Assembly (NCBI RefSeq): GCF_047511655.1
Contig: NC_133387.1
Span: forward strand, 47,484,353 to 47,548,352
Length of the DNA: 64,000 nt
Direction: 5' to 3'
Origin: Castor canadensis
Lineage: Eukaryota > Chordata > Mammalia > Rodentia > Castoridae
Part shown: in pieces, positions 35,458-47,290 of the stretch
Numbering within the stretch: position 1 is the stretch's first letter
How the letters are laid out: each line of letters starts with the position of its first letter
Notes under the pieces: model-generated
What the model saw: only the letters and a program-made list of their open reading frames with translations
Told to the model about the DNA's origin: nothing
The model's database searches: none
Position numbers and translations under genes: made by a program

Positions 35458-36540
35458 ATGAAGAACCCAATGAAGCCCACAAGAACAATCTAAAAGAAGA
35501 AATACTACAGAAAATCAATGAGAATTTTATAGAGATGATACTGGATAGGGTCAACCAAAATGTACAGGAGACACTCAAGTAATTCCAAGAAAACAAAAAA
35601 AGAGAATTTGAAAAAGCACAAGAAGAAATAAAAGAAACCATAGAAGCACTGTATAAACACCAAAGTGAAACAAAGAACATGATTAATAAAGAGATAAATG
35701 AACTCAGGACAAAAATAGACAACATTAAAGACGAAACAACCCAGGATATGGAAAACCTCAGAAAAAAGAACAAAAAAGAACTGCAAAACAAAACGGAAGG
35801 CCAATCCAGCAGAACAGAACAAACAGAAGGCAGAATCTCAGAACTCAAAGATGAAATGGTAATTAAAGGAAAAACCAAAGAACTATTAATTAAACAACTC
35901 AAGACCTGTGAAAAGAAAATGCAAGAACTCATTGACTCCATCAAAAGACCAAACCTGAGAATCATGGGCATTGAAAAGGAGAAGAGGTGCAAGCAAAGGG
36001 AATGCGTAATATATTCAACAAAATAATAACAGAAATTTTCCCAAATTTAGAGAAATCTATTCCCATACAGATGCAAGAAGCCTCCAGAACACCAAAGAGA
36101 CCAGACCAAAATAGAACTACCCACAGCATATCATCATTAAAACAACAAGTACAGAAACTAGAGAAAGAATATTGAAGGCTGTAAGAGAGAAAAAACAAAT
36201 AACATACAAAGGTAAACCCATCAAAATCACAGAAGACTTCTCAACAGAAACATTAAAAGCAAGAAGAGCATGAGGTGAGATCTTCCAGGCATTGAATGAA
36301 AATAACTTCAACCCCAGGATACTCTACCCAGCAAAGCTATCATTCAAAATAGATGGAGCAATAAAAGTCTTCCATGATAAGCAGAAACTAAAACAATATG
36401 TGACCACAAAGCTACCACTACAAAAGATTCTTCAAGGGATTCTGCACACAGAAAGTGAAACCCAACATAACCATGAAAGGACAGGCAGCACCAAACTACA
36501 GGAAAAGAAAAAGCAAGAAAGTAGAGTAACCTCAACTTAG
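35458..36540 (+). pseudogene. L1 ORF1 remnant (RNA-binding chaperone)
   Basis: Frame pieces at 35679-36026, 35987-36175 and 36292-36540 together cover an ORF1-type product: a Lys/Glu/Gln-rich coiled-coil half, then the RRM/C-terminal half with NIFNKIITEIFPNLEKSIPI, EASRTPKRPDQNR, ILYPAKLSFKIDG and FHDKQKLKQYVTTK. Frame changes near 36000 and an in-frame stop near 36270 break it. In intact L1s ORF1p coats the L1 RNA in trimers. Confidence 0.85.
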
Positions 36541-36579
36541 GTACACACAATCAAACCTTCAAACAACTAAGACAACTAA

Positions 36580-37661
36580 ATGACAGGAATCACCACATAC
36601 CTATCAGCACTAACACTTAATGTTAATGGACTTAATTCACCCATCAAAAGACATCGTTAGACGAACTGGATTAAAAAGGAAGATCCAACAATGTGTTGCT
36701 TACCCATCTCACCGACAGAAATAAGCATAGGCTTAGGATGAAAGGCTGGAAGAAGATTTACCAAGCCAATGGCCCCCAAAAACAGGCAGGAGTAGCAATA
36801 CTTATCTCTGACAAAGTAGACTTCAAACCTACATTGATCAAACGAGATAAAGAAGGACATTCCATACTAATAAAAGGGGAAATAGACCAAAAGGAAATAA
36901 TAATTATCAACCTATATGTGCCCAATGTCAACGCACCCAATTTAATCAAACATACCCTGAAAGACCTAAAAGCATATATTATCTCCAACACAGTGGTCGT
37001 GGAAGACTTTAACACCTCATTATCATCAATAGATAGGTCATCCAAACAAAAAATCAATAAACAAATCCTAGATCTAAAATATACAATAGATCAAATGGAC
37101 CTACTTGATGTCTACAGAACATTTCATCCAACTTCTACACAATATACATTCTTCTCAACAGCCCATAAACCTTCTCCAAAATAGATCATATCCTAGGGCA
37201 CAAAGCAAGCCTCAGCAAATATAAGAAAATAGAAATTATACCATGCTTTCTATCTGATCACAATACAATAAAACTAGAACTCAACAACAAAAGTAAAGAC
37301 AAAAAACATGCAAACAGCTGGAAACTGAATAACTCATTGCTTAATGAACAATGGGTCATTGATGAAATAAAAGAGGAAATTAAAAAGTTCCTGGAGTCAA
37401 CAAAAATGAAAAGAAAACCTACCAGAACCTATGGGACACAGCTAAGGCAGTCCTGAGAGGAAAGTTTATAACCATGAGTGCATATATTAAAAAGACTGAA
37501 AGATCCCAAATCAATGACCTAAGGATACATCTCAAACTCCTAGAAAAACAAGAACAAGCAAATCCCAAAACAAATAGAAGGAGAGAAAAAATAAAAATAA
37601 GGGCTGAAATTAATGAAATAGAAACCAAAAAAAACATACAAAGAATTAATGAAACAAAAAG
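36580..37661 (+). pseudogene. L1 ORF2 endonuclease part, broken
   Basis: ATG at 36580 opens with MTGITTYLSALTLNVNGLNS, the start of the AP-like endonuclease. A TAG at 36658-36660 and an indel near 36700 follow. Frame resumes as HRLRMKGWKKIYQANGPQKQ to YTFFSTAHKPSPK at 37182. A further shift separates it from the DHILGHKAS-type segment. No functional nuclease can be made. Confidence 0.85.
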
Positions 37662-39380
37662 TTGGTTCTTAGAAAAAATAAACAGATCAACAGACCCCTG
37701 GCAAACCTGACTGAAATGAGGAGAGAAAAAACCCAAATCAGTAGAATCAGGAATGCAAAAGGGGAGATAACAACAAACACCATGGAAGACCAGGAAATCA
37801 TCAGAGACTACTTTGAGAACCTATATTCAAATAAATTTGAAAATCTAAAAGAAATGGACAGATTTCTAGATACATATGATCATCCAAAACTGAACCAAGA
37901 GGAAATTAATCACCTGAATAGACCTATAACACAAAATGAAATTGAAGCAGCAATCAAGAGTCTCCCCAAAAAGAAAAGTCCAGGACCTGATGGATTCTCT
38001 GCTGAATTCTATCAGACCTTTAAAGAAGAACTGATACCAACCCTCCTTAAACTGTTCCACGAAATAGAAAGGGAAGGAAAACTGCCAAACACATTTTATG
38101 AAGCCAGTATTACACTTATCCCAAAACCAGACAAAGACACCTCCAAAAAGGAGAGCTATAGGCCAATCTCCTTAAGGAACATTGATGCAAAAATCCTCAA
38201 CAAAATAATGGCAAACCGAATTCAGCAACACATCAAAAAGATTATTCACCACGACGAAGTAGGCTTCATCCCAGGGATGCAGGGGTGGTTCAACATACGA
38301 AAATCAATAAACGTAATAAACCACATAAACAGAAGCAACGACAAAAACCACTTGATCATCTCAATAGATGCAGGAAAAGCCTTTGATAAGATCCAACATC
38401 ATTTCATGATAAAAGCTCTAAGAAAACTAGGAATAGAAGGAAAGTTCCTCAACATTATAAAAGCTATATATGACAAACCTACAGCCAGCATTATACTTAA
38501 CGGAGAAAAACTGAAACCATTCCCTCTAAAATCAGGAACCAGACAAGGATGCCCACTATCTCCACTCCTATTCAACATAGTACTGGAATTCCTAGCCAGA
38601 GCAATTAGGCAAGAAGAAGGAATAAAAGGAATACAAATAGGTAAAGAAACTGTCAAAATATCCCTATTTGCAGAAGACATGATCCTATACTTTAAAGACC
38701 CAAAACATTCTACTCAAAAGCTTCTAGGCATCATCAATAGCTATAGCAAGGTAGCAGGATATAAAATCAACATAGAAAAATCATTAGCATTTCTATACAC
38801 TAATAATGAGCAAACGGTAAAAGAATGTATGAAAACAATTCCATTTACAAGAGTCTCAAACAAAATCAAATACCTAGGTGTAAACCTAACAAAAGATGTG
38901 AAAGACCTCTACAAGGAAAATTATAAACTTCTGAAGAAAGAGATTGAGGAAGACTATAGAAAGTGGAGAGATCTCCCATGCTCATGGATTGGTAGAATCA
39001 ACATAGTAAAAATGTCTATACTCCCAAAAGTAATCTACATGTTTAATGCAATTCCCATCAAAATTCCAATGACATTCATTAAAGAGACTGAAAAATCTAC
39101 CGTTAAATTTATATGGAAACACAAGAGGCTACGAATAGCCAAGGCAATACTCAGTCAAAAGAACAATGCAGGAGGTATCACAATACCTGACTTCAAACTA
39201 TATTACAAAGCAATAACAATAGAAACAGCATGGTACTGGCACAAAAACAGACATGAAGACCAATGGAACAGAATAGAGGACCCAGATATGAAGCCACACA
39301 ACTATAAGCAACTTATCTTTGACAAAGGAGCTAAAAATATACGATGGAGAAATAGCAGCCTCTTCAACAAAAACTGCTAG
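37662..39380 (+). CDS. L1 ORF2 reverse transcriptase fragment, long open frame
   Basis: A 572-codon uninterrupted frame encodes the RT core. It includes [59 protein letters not shown] and a YxDD-like box, and ends at a TAG (39378-39380) just before the C-terminal ENWLAVCKKLKLDP block. The catalytic FADD motif reads FAED (38667-38678), so the first of the two Asp is Glu. It is part of the L1 and not a host gene. No ATG at 37662 is likely to be used in nature; it is simply the longest open stretch. Confidence 0.85.
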   Translation: MVLRKNKQINRPLANLTEMRREKTQISRIRNAKGEITTNTMEDQEIIRDYFENLYSNKFENLKEMDRFLDTYDHPKLNQEEINHLNRPITQNEIEAAIKSLPKKKSPGPDGFSAEFYQTFKEELIPTLLKLFHEIEREGKLPNTFYEASITLIPKPDKDTSKKESYRPISLRNIDAKILNKIMANRIQQHIKKIIHHDEVGFIPGMQGWFNIRKSINVINHINRSNDKNHLIISIDAGKAFDKIQHHFMIKALRKLGIEGKFLNIIKAIYDKPTASIILNGEKLKPFPLKSGTRQGCPLSPLLFNIVLEFLARAIRQEEGIKGIQIGKETVKISLFAEDMILYFKDPKHSTQKLLGIINSYSKVAGYKINIEKSLAFLYTNNEQTVKECMKTIPFTRVSNKIKYLGVNLTKDVKDLYKENYKLLKKEIEEDYRKWRDLPCSWIGRINIVKMSILPKVIYMFNAIPIKIPMTFIKETEKSTVKFIWKHKRLRIAKAILSQKNNAGGITIPDFKLYYKAITIETAWYWHKNRHEDQWNRIEDPDMKPHNYKQLIFDKGAKNIRWRNSSLFNKNC

Positions 39381-40385
39381 GAAAACTGGTTAGCAGTCTG
39401 CAAAAAACTGAAACTAGATCCATGTATATCACCCTATACCAAGATTAACTCAAAATGGATCAAGGATCTTAATATCAGACCCCAAACTCTTAAGTTGATA
39501 CAGGAAAGAGTAGGAAATACTCTGGAGTTAGTAGGTAGAGGTAAGAACTTTCTCAATGAAACCCCTGAAGCACAGCAACTAAGAGATAGCATAGATAAAT
39601 GAGACCTCATAAAGCTAAAAAGCTTCTGTTCATCAAAAGAAATGGTCTCTAAACTGAAGAGACACCCACAGAGTGGGAGAAAATATTTGCCAGCTACACA
39701 TCAGACAAAGGACTGATAACCAGAATATATAGGGAACTTAAAAAACTAAATTCTCCCAAAACTAATGAACCAATAAAGAAATGGGCAAGTGAACTAAACA
39801 GAACTTTCTCAAAAGAAGACATTTAAATGGCCAGAAAACACATGAAAAAATGCTCACCATCTCTAGCAATAAAGGAAATGCAAATTAAAACCATGCTAAG
39901 ATTCCACCTCACCTCTGTTAGAATAGCCATCATCAGCAACACCACCAACAACAGGTGCTGGCAAGGATGTGGGGAAAAAGGAACCCTCTTACACTGTTGG
40001 TAGGAATGTAGACTAGTACGACCACTCTGGAAAAAAATTTGGAGGCTACTTAAAACTAGACATTGATCTACCATTTGATCCAGTAATACCACTCTTGGGG
40101 ATATACCCAAAAGACTGTTACTCCAGAGGCACCTGCACACCCATGTTTATTGTGGCACTATTCACAATAGCCAAGTTATGGAAACAGCTAAGATGCCCCA
40201 CCACTGACGAATGGATCAAGAAAATGTGGTATCTATACACAATGGAATTCTATGCAGCCATGAAGAAGAATGAAATGTTATCATTCGCTGGTAAATGGAT
40301 GGAATTGGAGAACATCATTCTGAGTGAGGTTAGCCTGGCCCAAAAGACCAAAAATCATATGTTCTCCCTCATATGTGGACATTAG
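39381..40385 (+). pseudogene. L1 ORF2 C-terminal domain, interrupted
   Basis: After the TAG at 39378 the same frame continues through ENWLAVCKKLKLDPCISPY, with a TAA near 39825. In a shifted frame 40095-40385 gives [18 protein letters not shown] and KKMWYLYTMEFYAAMKKNE, ending HMFSLICGH. This is the cysteine-rich C-terminal part of ORF2p. Confidence 0.8.
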
Positions 40386-40928
40386 ATCAAGGGCAAACAC
40401 AACAAGGGGATTGGACTATGAGCACATGATAAAAGCGAGAGCACCCAAGGGAGGGGTGAGGATAGGTAAGACACCTAAAAAATTAGCTAGCATTTGTTGC
40501 CCTCAACACAGAGAAACTAAAGCAGATACCTTAAAAGCAACTGAGGCCAATAGGAAAAGGGGACCAGGTACTAGAGAAAAGGTTAGTTCAAGAAGAATTA
40601 ACCTAGAAGGTAACACCCATGCACAGGAAATCAATGTGAGTCAATGCCCTGTACAGCTATCCTTATCTCAACCAGCAAAAACCCTTGTTCCTTCCTATTA
40701 TTGCTTATACTCTCTCTACAACAAAATTAGAAATAAGGGCAAAATAGTTTCTGCTGGGTATTGAGGGGGGGGGATAGGGAGGGGGCAGAGTGGGTGGTAA
40801 GGGAGGGGGTGGGGGCAGGGGGGAGAAATGAACCAAGCCTTGTATGCACATATGAATAATGAAAGAAAAAGGAAAAAAAAAATAAGTAGATGGATAAACT
40901 GTAAAAAAAAAAAAAAAAGAAAAGAAAA

Positions 40929-43900
40929 GGACAGATTTCTAGATACACATGATCATCCAAAACTGAACGAAGAGGATACTAATCACCTGAATAGATCTAT
41001 AATACAAAATGAAATTGAAGCAGCAATCAAGAGTCTCCCCAAAAAGAAAAGTCCAGGACCTGATGGATTCTCTGCTGAATTCTATCAGACCTTTAAAGAA
41101 GAACTGATACCAACCCTCCTTAAACTGTTCCACAAAATAGAAAGGGAAGGAAAACTGCCTACTACATTTTATGAAGCCAGTATTACACTTATCCCAAAAC
41201 CAGGCAAAGACACCTCCAAAAAGAAGGACTATAGGCCAATCTCCTTAATGAACATGGACGCAAAAATCCTTAATAAAATAATGGCAAACCGAATCCAACA
41301 ACACATCAAAAAGATCATTCACCACGACCAAGTAGGCTTCATCCCAGGGATGCAGGGGTGGTTCAACATACGAAAATCAATAAACGTGATAAACCACATT
41401 AACAGAAGCAATGACAAAAACCACTTGATCATCTCAATAGATGCAGGAAAAGCCTTTGATAAGATCCAACATCATTTTATGATAAAAGCTCTAAGAAAAC
41501 TAGGAATAGAAGGAAAGTACCTCAACATTATAAAAGCTATATATGACAAACCTAAAGCCAGCATTATACTTCATGGAGAAAAACTGAAACCATTCCCTCT
41601 AAAATCAGGAACCATTCAAGAATGCCCACTATCTCCACTCCTATTCAACATAGTACTGGAATTCCTAGCCAGAGCAATTAGGCAAGAAGAAGGAATAAAA
41701 GGAATACAAATAGGTAAAGAAACTGTCAAAATATCCCTATTTGCAGAAGACATGATCCTATACCTTAAAGACCCAAAAAACTCTACTCAAAAGCTTCTAG
41801 GCATCATCAATAGCTATAGCAAGGTAGCAGGATATAAAATCAACATAGAAAAATCATTAGCATTTCTATACACTAATAATGAACAAACCGAAAAAGAATG
41901 TATGAATACAACTCAATTTACAATAGCCTCAAAAAAAATCAAATACCTAGGTGTAAACTTAACAAAAGATGTGAAAGACCTCTACAAGGAAAACTATACA
42001 CTTCTGAAGAAAGAGATTGAGGAAGACTATAGAAAGTGGAGAGATCTCCCATGCTCATGGATTGGTAGAATCAACATAGTAAAAATGTCTATACTCCCAA
42101 AAGTAATCTACATGTTTAATGCAATTCCCATCAAAATTCCAATGACATTCATTAAAGAGACTGAAAAATCTACCGTTAAATTTATATGGAAACACAAGAG
42201 GCTACGAATAGCCAAGGCAATACTCAGTCAAAAGAACAATGCAGGAGGTATCACAATACCTGACTTCAAACTATATTACAAAGCAATAACAATAGAAACA
42301 GCATGGTACTGGCACAAAAACAGACATGAAGACCAATGGAATAGAATAGAGGACCCAGATATGAAGCCACACAACTATAAGCAACTTATCTTTGACAAAG
42401 GAGCTAAAAATATACGATGGAGAAATAGCAGCCTCTTCAACAAAAACTGCTAGGAAAACTGGTTAGCAGTCTGCAAAAAACTGAAACTAGATCCATGTAT
42501 ATCACCCTATACCAATATTAACTCAAAATGGATCAGGGATCTTAATATCAGACCACAAACTCTAAAGTTGATACAGGAAAGAGTAGGAAATACTCTTGAA
42601 TTAGTAGGCATAGGTAGGAACTTTCTCAACGGAACCCCAGCAGCACAGTAACTAAGAGATAGCATAGATAAATGGGACCTCATAAAACTAAAAAGCTTCT
42701 GCTCAACAAAAGAAATGGTCTCTAAACTGAAGACAACAACCAAAGAGTGGGAAAAATATTTGCCAGCTACACATCAGACAAAGGACTGATAAGCAGAATA
42801 TGTAGGGAACTTAAAAAACTAAATTCTTCCAAAATTAATGAACCAATAAAGAAATGGGCAAGAGAACTAAACAGAACTTTCTCAAAAGGAGAAATTCAAA
42901 TGGCCAAAAAACACATGACAAAATGCTCACCATCTCTAGCAATAAAGGAAATGCAAATTAAAACCACGCTAAGATTCCACCTCACCCCTGTTAGAATAGC
43001 CATCATTAGCAACACCACTAACAACAGGTGTTGGTGAGGATGTGGGGAAAAAGCAACCCTCTTACACTGCTGGTGGGAATGTAGACTAGTACAACCACTC
43101 TGGAAAAAAATTTGGAGGCTACTTAAAAAGCTAAACATTGATCTACCATTTGATCCAGCAATACCACTCTTAGGGATATACCCAAAAGACTGTGAGATGG
43201 GTTACTCCAGAGGCACCTGCACACCCATGTTTATTGCGGCACTATTCACAATAGCCAAGTTATGGAAACAGCCAAGATGCCCCAGCACTGATGAATGGAT
43301 TAAGAAAATGTGGTATCTATACACAATGGAATTTTATGCAGCCATGAAGAAGAACGAAATGTTATCATTCGCTGGTAAATGGTTGAATTGGAGAACATCA
43401 TTCCGAATGAGGTTAGCCTGGCCCAAAAGACCAAAAATCATATGTTCTCCCTCATATGTGGACATTTTTTCAAGGGCAAACACAACAAGGGGATTGGACT
43501 TTGAGCACATGATAAAAGCGAGAGCACACAAGGGAGGTATGAGGATAGGTAAGACACCTAAAAAATTAGCTAGCATTTGTTGCCCTCAACACAGAGAAAC
43601 TAAAGCAGATACCTTAAAAGCAACTGAGGCCAATAGGAAAAGGGGACCAGGTACTAGAGAAAAGGTTAGTTCAAGAAGAATTAACCTAGAAGGTAACACC
43701 CATGCACAGGAAATCAATGTGAGTCAATGCCCTGTACAGCTATCCTTATCAACCAGCAAAAACCCTTGTTCCTTCCTATTATTGCTTATACTCTCTTCAA
43801 CAAAATTAGAGATAAGGGCAAAATAGTTTCTGCCAGGTAGCGAGGGGGTGGGAGGGAGTTGGAAGGGGTGGGGGGGGTAAGCGAGAGGGGGGGAAGGGGG

Positions 43901-43943
43901 GAGAAGTGACCCAAACATTCAATGCACATATGAATAAAAAAAA
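40929..43943 (+). mobile_element. Second L1 copy, 5'-truncated, head-to-tail with the first
   Basis: It begins GGACAGATTTCTAGATACAC, matching position 37856 of the upstream copy, directly after an A-rich run (40903-40928). It repeats the RT part, C-terminal part, 3' UTR G-rich tract (43845-43905) and short A-tail. An open frame covers 40828-42453 and ends at the same TAG as the first copy (42451-42453). FAED occurs again (41740-41751), and SGTRQGC has become SGTIQEC. Further breaks (TAA near 42650, a frameshift near 42750) follow. No clear target duplication is visible at either end. Confidence 0.9.
42001..42515 (+). repeat. 515-bp tract almost identical to 38928-39442
   Basis: By direct reading the two tracts differ at one base (C at 39269, T at 42342). 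The 150 bp just upstream of each tract carry roughly a dozen differences. The tract includes the shared TAG stop. Confidence 0.85.
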
Positions 43944-44151
43944 AGATTAGAGAAACTAGGATTATTTAGTGAAGAGAGTAGAACAACTTAAAACTATTTT
44001 GCCCAGTGAACACAGATTTGTCTTAAGGATTGTCTTGTCACAAGTGTTTCCTCTACCCTATGTAGTGTGAAAATAAGCACATTTGTATTGCAGCCAAATG
44101 CTCTAGCCCTAAGAGGACTAGCATTTTGTGTGTTTCAAAGGGAACACACAC

Positions 44152-44360
44152 AAAAAAAATTTATTTTGGTGGGACTGAGGTTTGAACTCAGGGCTTTATG
44201 CTTGCAAAGCAGGTACTCTATCACTTGAGTCATACCTCCAGTCCATTTTGCTCTAGTTATTTTGAAGTTGGGTTCTCATGAACTATTTTCATGGCCTAGT
44301 CAGATCTCAGCTTTCCAAGTAGCTAGGATTACAAGTGTGAGTGACAGGTGCCCAGCTAAG
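44152..44360 (-). repeat. Composite 7SL + ID SINE, antisense
   Basis: On the + strand an A-tail complement and ID-like part (GACTGAGGTTTGAACTCAGG, TACTCTATCACTTGAGTCAT) come first, then the 7SL-like part reversed (AAGTAGCTAGGATTACAAGT, CAGGTGCCCAGCT). This is the same element as at 8696 and 25846, in opposite orientation. Confidence 0.75.
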
Positions 44361-45338
44361 AATTTTCTTATAGTAAATGATACATTTGGGGCAAATTATT
44401 GCAAATTATTATTGCACTTCCCAAAAAAATTTTTGCTAAAGATATGGAGGTCCAATTTGAGTTTACATAAGATTTAAACATGTTTTATGCAGAAGGAGAG
44501 GTCTAGGAAAAGCTGGGTTATATGAGGGTTTTATTATTATCTTATTTTTTAATTGGCAAATGCAAAATTGTATACATTAATGGTATACATGATATTTTAA
44601 ATGATTAAATTAATCTTCACCTCTCATACTAATTATTTTTGGTGATATGAACATTTAAAATCTATTCTCTTAGCAACTTGCAAATATACAATACAATATT
44701 ATTAATGATAGTCACCATGATAGCTCTAGATTTCATTCCTCACGTCTAAAGAAAGCTGTGCTCTTTGACTTACATCTCCCCTTCTCTGCCCGTCCTGGCC
44801 CCTGGTTACCACAATTCTATGCCCTGATTCTTTGAGGTTTTGGATTCCACATTTGACATCATACAGTATTTGTTTTTCTGTGCTTGGCTCTTTTCACTTT
44901 GTAGAACATGCTTTAGATCAACTATGTGTTGCAAATCATAGGATTTCCTTCTTTTAAGGGCTGAATAGTATTCCATTGTGGGTACATACCACATTTGCAT
45001 TCATTTATCCAGTGATGGACTCCTAGCTTGATTCCATACTTTGGCTTCTATGAGAAATGCAGCAATGAATATGGGTGCAGATAGCTCTTCAACATATTGC
45101 TTTCATTTCCTTTACGTATGTATCCAGAAGTGGGATTGCTGGATCATATGATAGTTCTGTTTTTAATTTTTTGAGAACCTCCATACTATTTTCATAATGG
45201 CTTCACTAATTTACATTTTCACCAACACCTGTATAATGGTTCCTTTTACCCATTTATCTTTTTGATAAAAACCATTCTTAGAGGTATGAGGTGATGTCTT
45301 ATTGTGATTTTAATTTTCATTTTCCTCATGATTAGTGA

Positions 45339-45511
45339 TTTTTTTCTGTGGTACTGGGGAGCATGTCCCCTACTCCTTTTATTTTTATTTTTATTTTCAG
45401 ATAGGATCTTACCCTACTTTGGTGGGGCTTGCCTGTTACAGAGATCCTCTTGTCTCTGCCTCCTGAGTAGCCGGGATTACAGGCATGCACTACCACACTA
45501 CCATGCACTAC
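45339..45511 (-). repeat. Composite-type SINE inside old L1, antisense
   Basis: A short ID-type piece (CTGTGGTACTGGGGAGCATG) is followed by a reversed 7SL-like part (CTTGTCTCTGCCTCCTGAGT, GGGATTACAGGCATGCACTA). The ID half is mostly deleted. Target-like repeats: ATGATTAGTGAT at 45328-45339 and ATGATAAGTGAT at 45514-45525. Confidence 0.65.
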
Positions 45512-45525
45512 CATGATAAGTGATT

Positions 45526-45616
45526 TTTTTGTGTTTTCTTTTTTTGGTGCTGGGATCAAACCCAGGGCCTCATGCATGCTAGGCAAGTGAAGTACCACCT
45601 AGCTATATCCCAGCCT
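45526..45616 (-). repeat. ID-like SINE inserted at the same site, antisense
   Basis: TTTTTTTGGTGCTGGGATCA, AACCCAGGGCCTCATGCATG and AAGTACCACCTAGCTATATC form a reversed ID-like SINE. It is flanked by TGATAAGTGAT at 45515-45525 and 45617-45627. Confidence 0.8.
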
Positions 45617-46699
45617 TGATAAGTGATCTTGAACCTTTTTTTACATACCTGTTGGCCTTTCATATGACTCATTTTGAGAAATGCCTATGCAGGTTTTTTG
45701 TCCATATTCCTAATTGGATTATTTGGTTTTTTTGTCATTATGTTGCTTGAGTTCTTCATATGTTTTTTAATATTAACCTCTATCTGATGTATGATTTACA
45801 GATATTTTCTCCCATTTTCTGGGTGGTCTCTTCACTCTGGTATTTTGCTATGAGGAAGGTTTTTTGGGTTGTTATAATGCCATCTGTTTTTCCTTGGGCT
45901 TTTTTTGTCTATACTTTTGGATCATAGCCAAAGAATTTTTGCTGAGACAAATGCCAAAAAGACTCTTCTGTATGTTTTCTTACAGTAGTTTTATAGTTTT
46001 AGATCTTATGCTTAAGCCTCCAGCACATTTTGAGTTGATTTTTCTATATGTGGTAAAATAAGGGTCCAATTGATTTCTTCTGTCTATGGATATATAGGTT
46101 TCCAAACATCTATTATTGAACATCCTGTCCTTTCACCATTGTGTGATCTTGGGGATTCCACTGAAGATCAATTAGCCATAATTAATAAACTTATTCTGGA
46201 CTTTCAATTCAGTTCCAAGGGTCCATCTGTATATACTGTGTCTAGTATCATGCTGTTTTGATGACTATAGCTTTGTAGTACATTTTAAAATTAGGTAGTG
46301 CGACTCCCCCAACATTGTTTTTATTCAAGACTGTTCTGGATATTCAGAGATTTTGTGGTTCCATACAAATGATAGGTAGGTTTTCTCTATTTTCGTGAAA
46401 AATGTCAGTGAAATTTCAAAAGATGTTGCATAGGCTCTGAGATTGCTGTGGGAGTGTGATCATTTTTACAAAATGCCCTTTGACTTTTCCATTTAAGAGA
46501 CATTCAAGTTCACCAGGACAATCTGATGAGCTAGACATCAGAGAAACATGTTCCACAGCACGAAGCCCTAATGATCAACCCAGTGCAAGGGTGAGGACCT
46601 GAAGGAAGGAGAAGACGCAATTCTGAAATTTTGAGTAGCAGATATATTCTTTCACTCAGATTTATTTGTTTTCATGATACCCACTGATTCTGTTTTTAA

Positions 46700-47290
46700 A
46701 AGATTAATATTTTTTAAACTCTACTTAAGCTTGTAAGCATTGGTTTCCATCATGTACTCCTTTGAAACACTTGTCACTTAACGGAACCATGAAGGTCTTC
46801 CCCCACTGTCTTACTGTCAGGAGCTGCCAGAAGAACATACAACAACCTGAGTGGCTTAAATAACGGGAATGTATTGTCTCACAGCTATGAAGGCTTGACT
46901 TCCAAAGGCAAGATGCCTGAAAAGTTGATCCTTTCAGGGCTGTGAGCAGGAATGTATCCCATGCCTCTCTCCTGTATTCCAGTCGTCTCAGGTGGTCTTT
47001 GCTTCTAGCTAGCATTGTCCCCAAGCTCTCACATCATCTCCTCCCTCTATTTCTATGTCCTCCCTCTATTTCTATGTCCTCCCTCTATTTCTATGCCTCC
47101 TTTACAAGGACATAGCAATACGGGAAAAGTCCTAGACATGAGTAGTGACTCAGTCATGTCACTAAGAATTGGCTTTTCCTACTTTTCCTCTCGCCCACTC
47201 TCACCAAGTGGAATTTTTGTCCATATTTTTACCAATTCCTGTTTTCAAGATGGCTCTCATAACACCACACATCCTATCTGCTTAGGTTGA
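46700..47290. repeat. Probable old LTR-like repeat with a 19-bp triplication
   Basis: 46805-46900 (AAGAACATACAACAACCTGA, TAACGGGAATGTATTGTCTC, ACAGCTATGAAGGCTTGACT) recalls a widespread old mammalian repeat, but I cannot fix the family. Inside, a 19-bp unit (CTCCCTCTATTTCTATGTC) is repeated three times at 47041-47097. No gene is visible. Confidence 0.35.

Larger units (their letters stand above)
33790..40928 (+). mobile_element. Near-full-length LINE-1, coding capacity broken
   Basis: Order: 5' UTR from about 33790 with a YY1-type CCAAGATGGC at 33797-33806; ORF1 remnants about 35458-36540; ORF2 from ATG at 36580 to about 40385; a 3' UTR with a G-rich tract at 40765-40830; and A-rich tail segments to about 40928. 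ORF1 is split by frameshifts. ORF2 has a stop soon after its start (36658-36660), frameshifts in the endonuclease part and a TAG at 39378, so the element cannot move itself. Intact sections are long, so it is fairly young. I could not find a target duplication for the whole element. Confidence 0.9.
44540..46430 (-). mobile_element. Old L1 3' half, antisense
   Basis: Minus-strand reading gives the ORF2 C-terminus (MWYVPTMEYYSALKRRKS in the frame at 44806-45000) and further upstream ORF2 codons to about 46430, plus a 3' UTR at the left. Landmarks on the + strand are TGAATAGTATTCCATTGTGG, GTGGGATTGCTGGATCATAT and CCCATTTTCTGGGTGGTC. It is interrupted by two SINEs at 45339-45616 and belongs to the same old family as 10025-10795. 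Confidence 0.8.

Noticed and set aside
35450-35992. 180-codon minus-strand frame rich in Ser, Phe and Leu
   Set aside because: It is the reverse of A/G-rich L1 ORF1 sequence, so hydrophobic residues arise from the complement and not from a membrane protein.
37662-42453. Two long RT-encoding frames as host genes
   Set aside because: They are parts of L1 ORF2 with an interrupted N-terminus and C-terminus, an altered catalytic box and no host-type promoter.
33337-43957. ATTAGAGAAACT at about 33339 and 43947 as target duplication of the L1 block
   Set aside because: The left copy is about 440 bp from the start of L1 sequence, so it does not border the element.
47041-47097. CRISPR-like direct repeats
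   Set aside because: Units are contiguous with no spacers, and the genome is mammalian.
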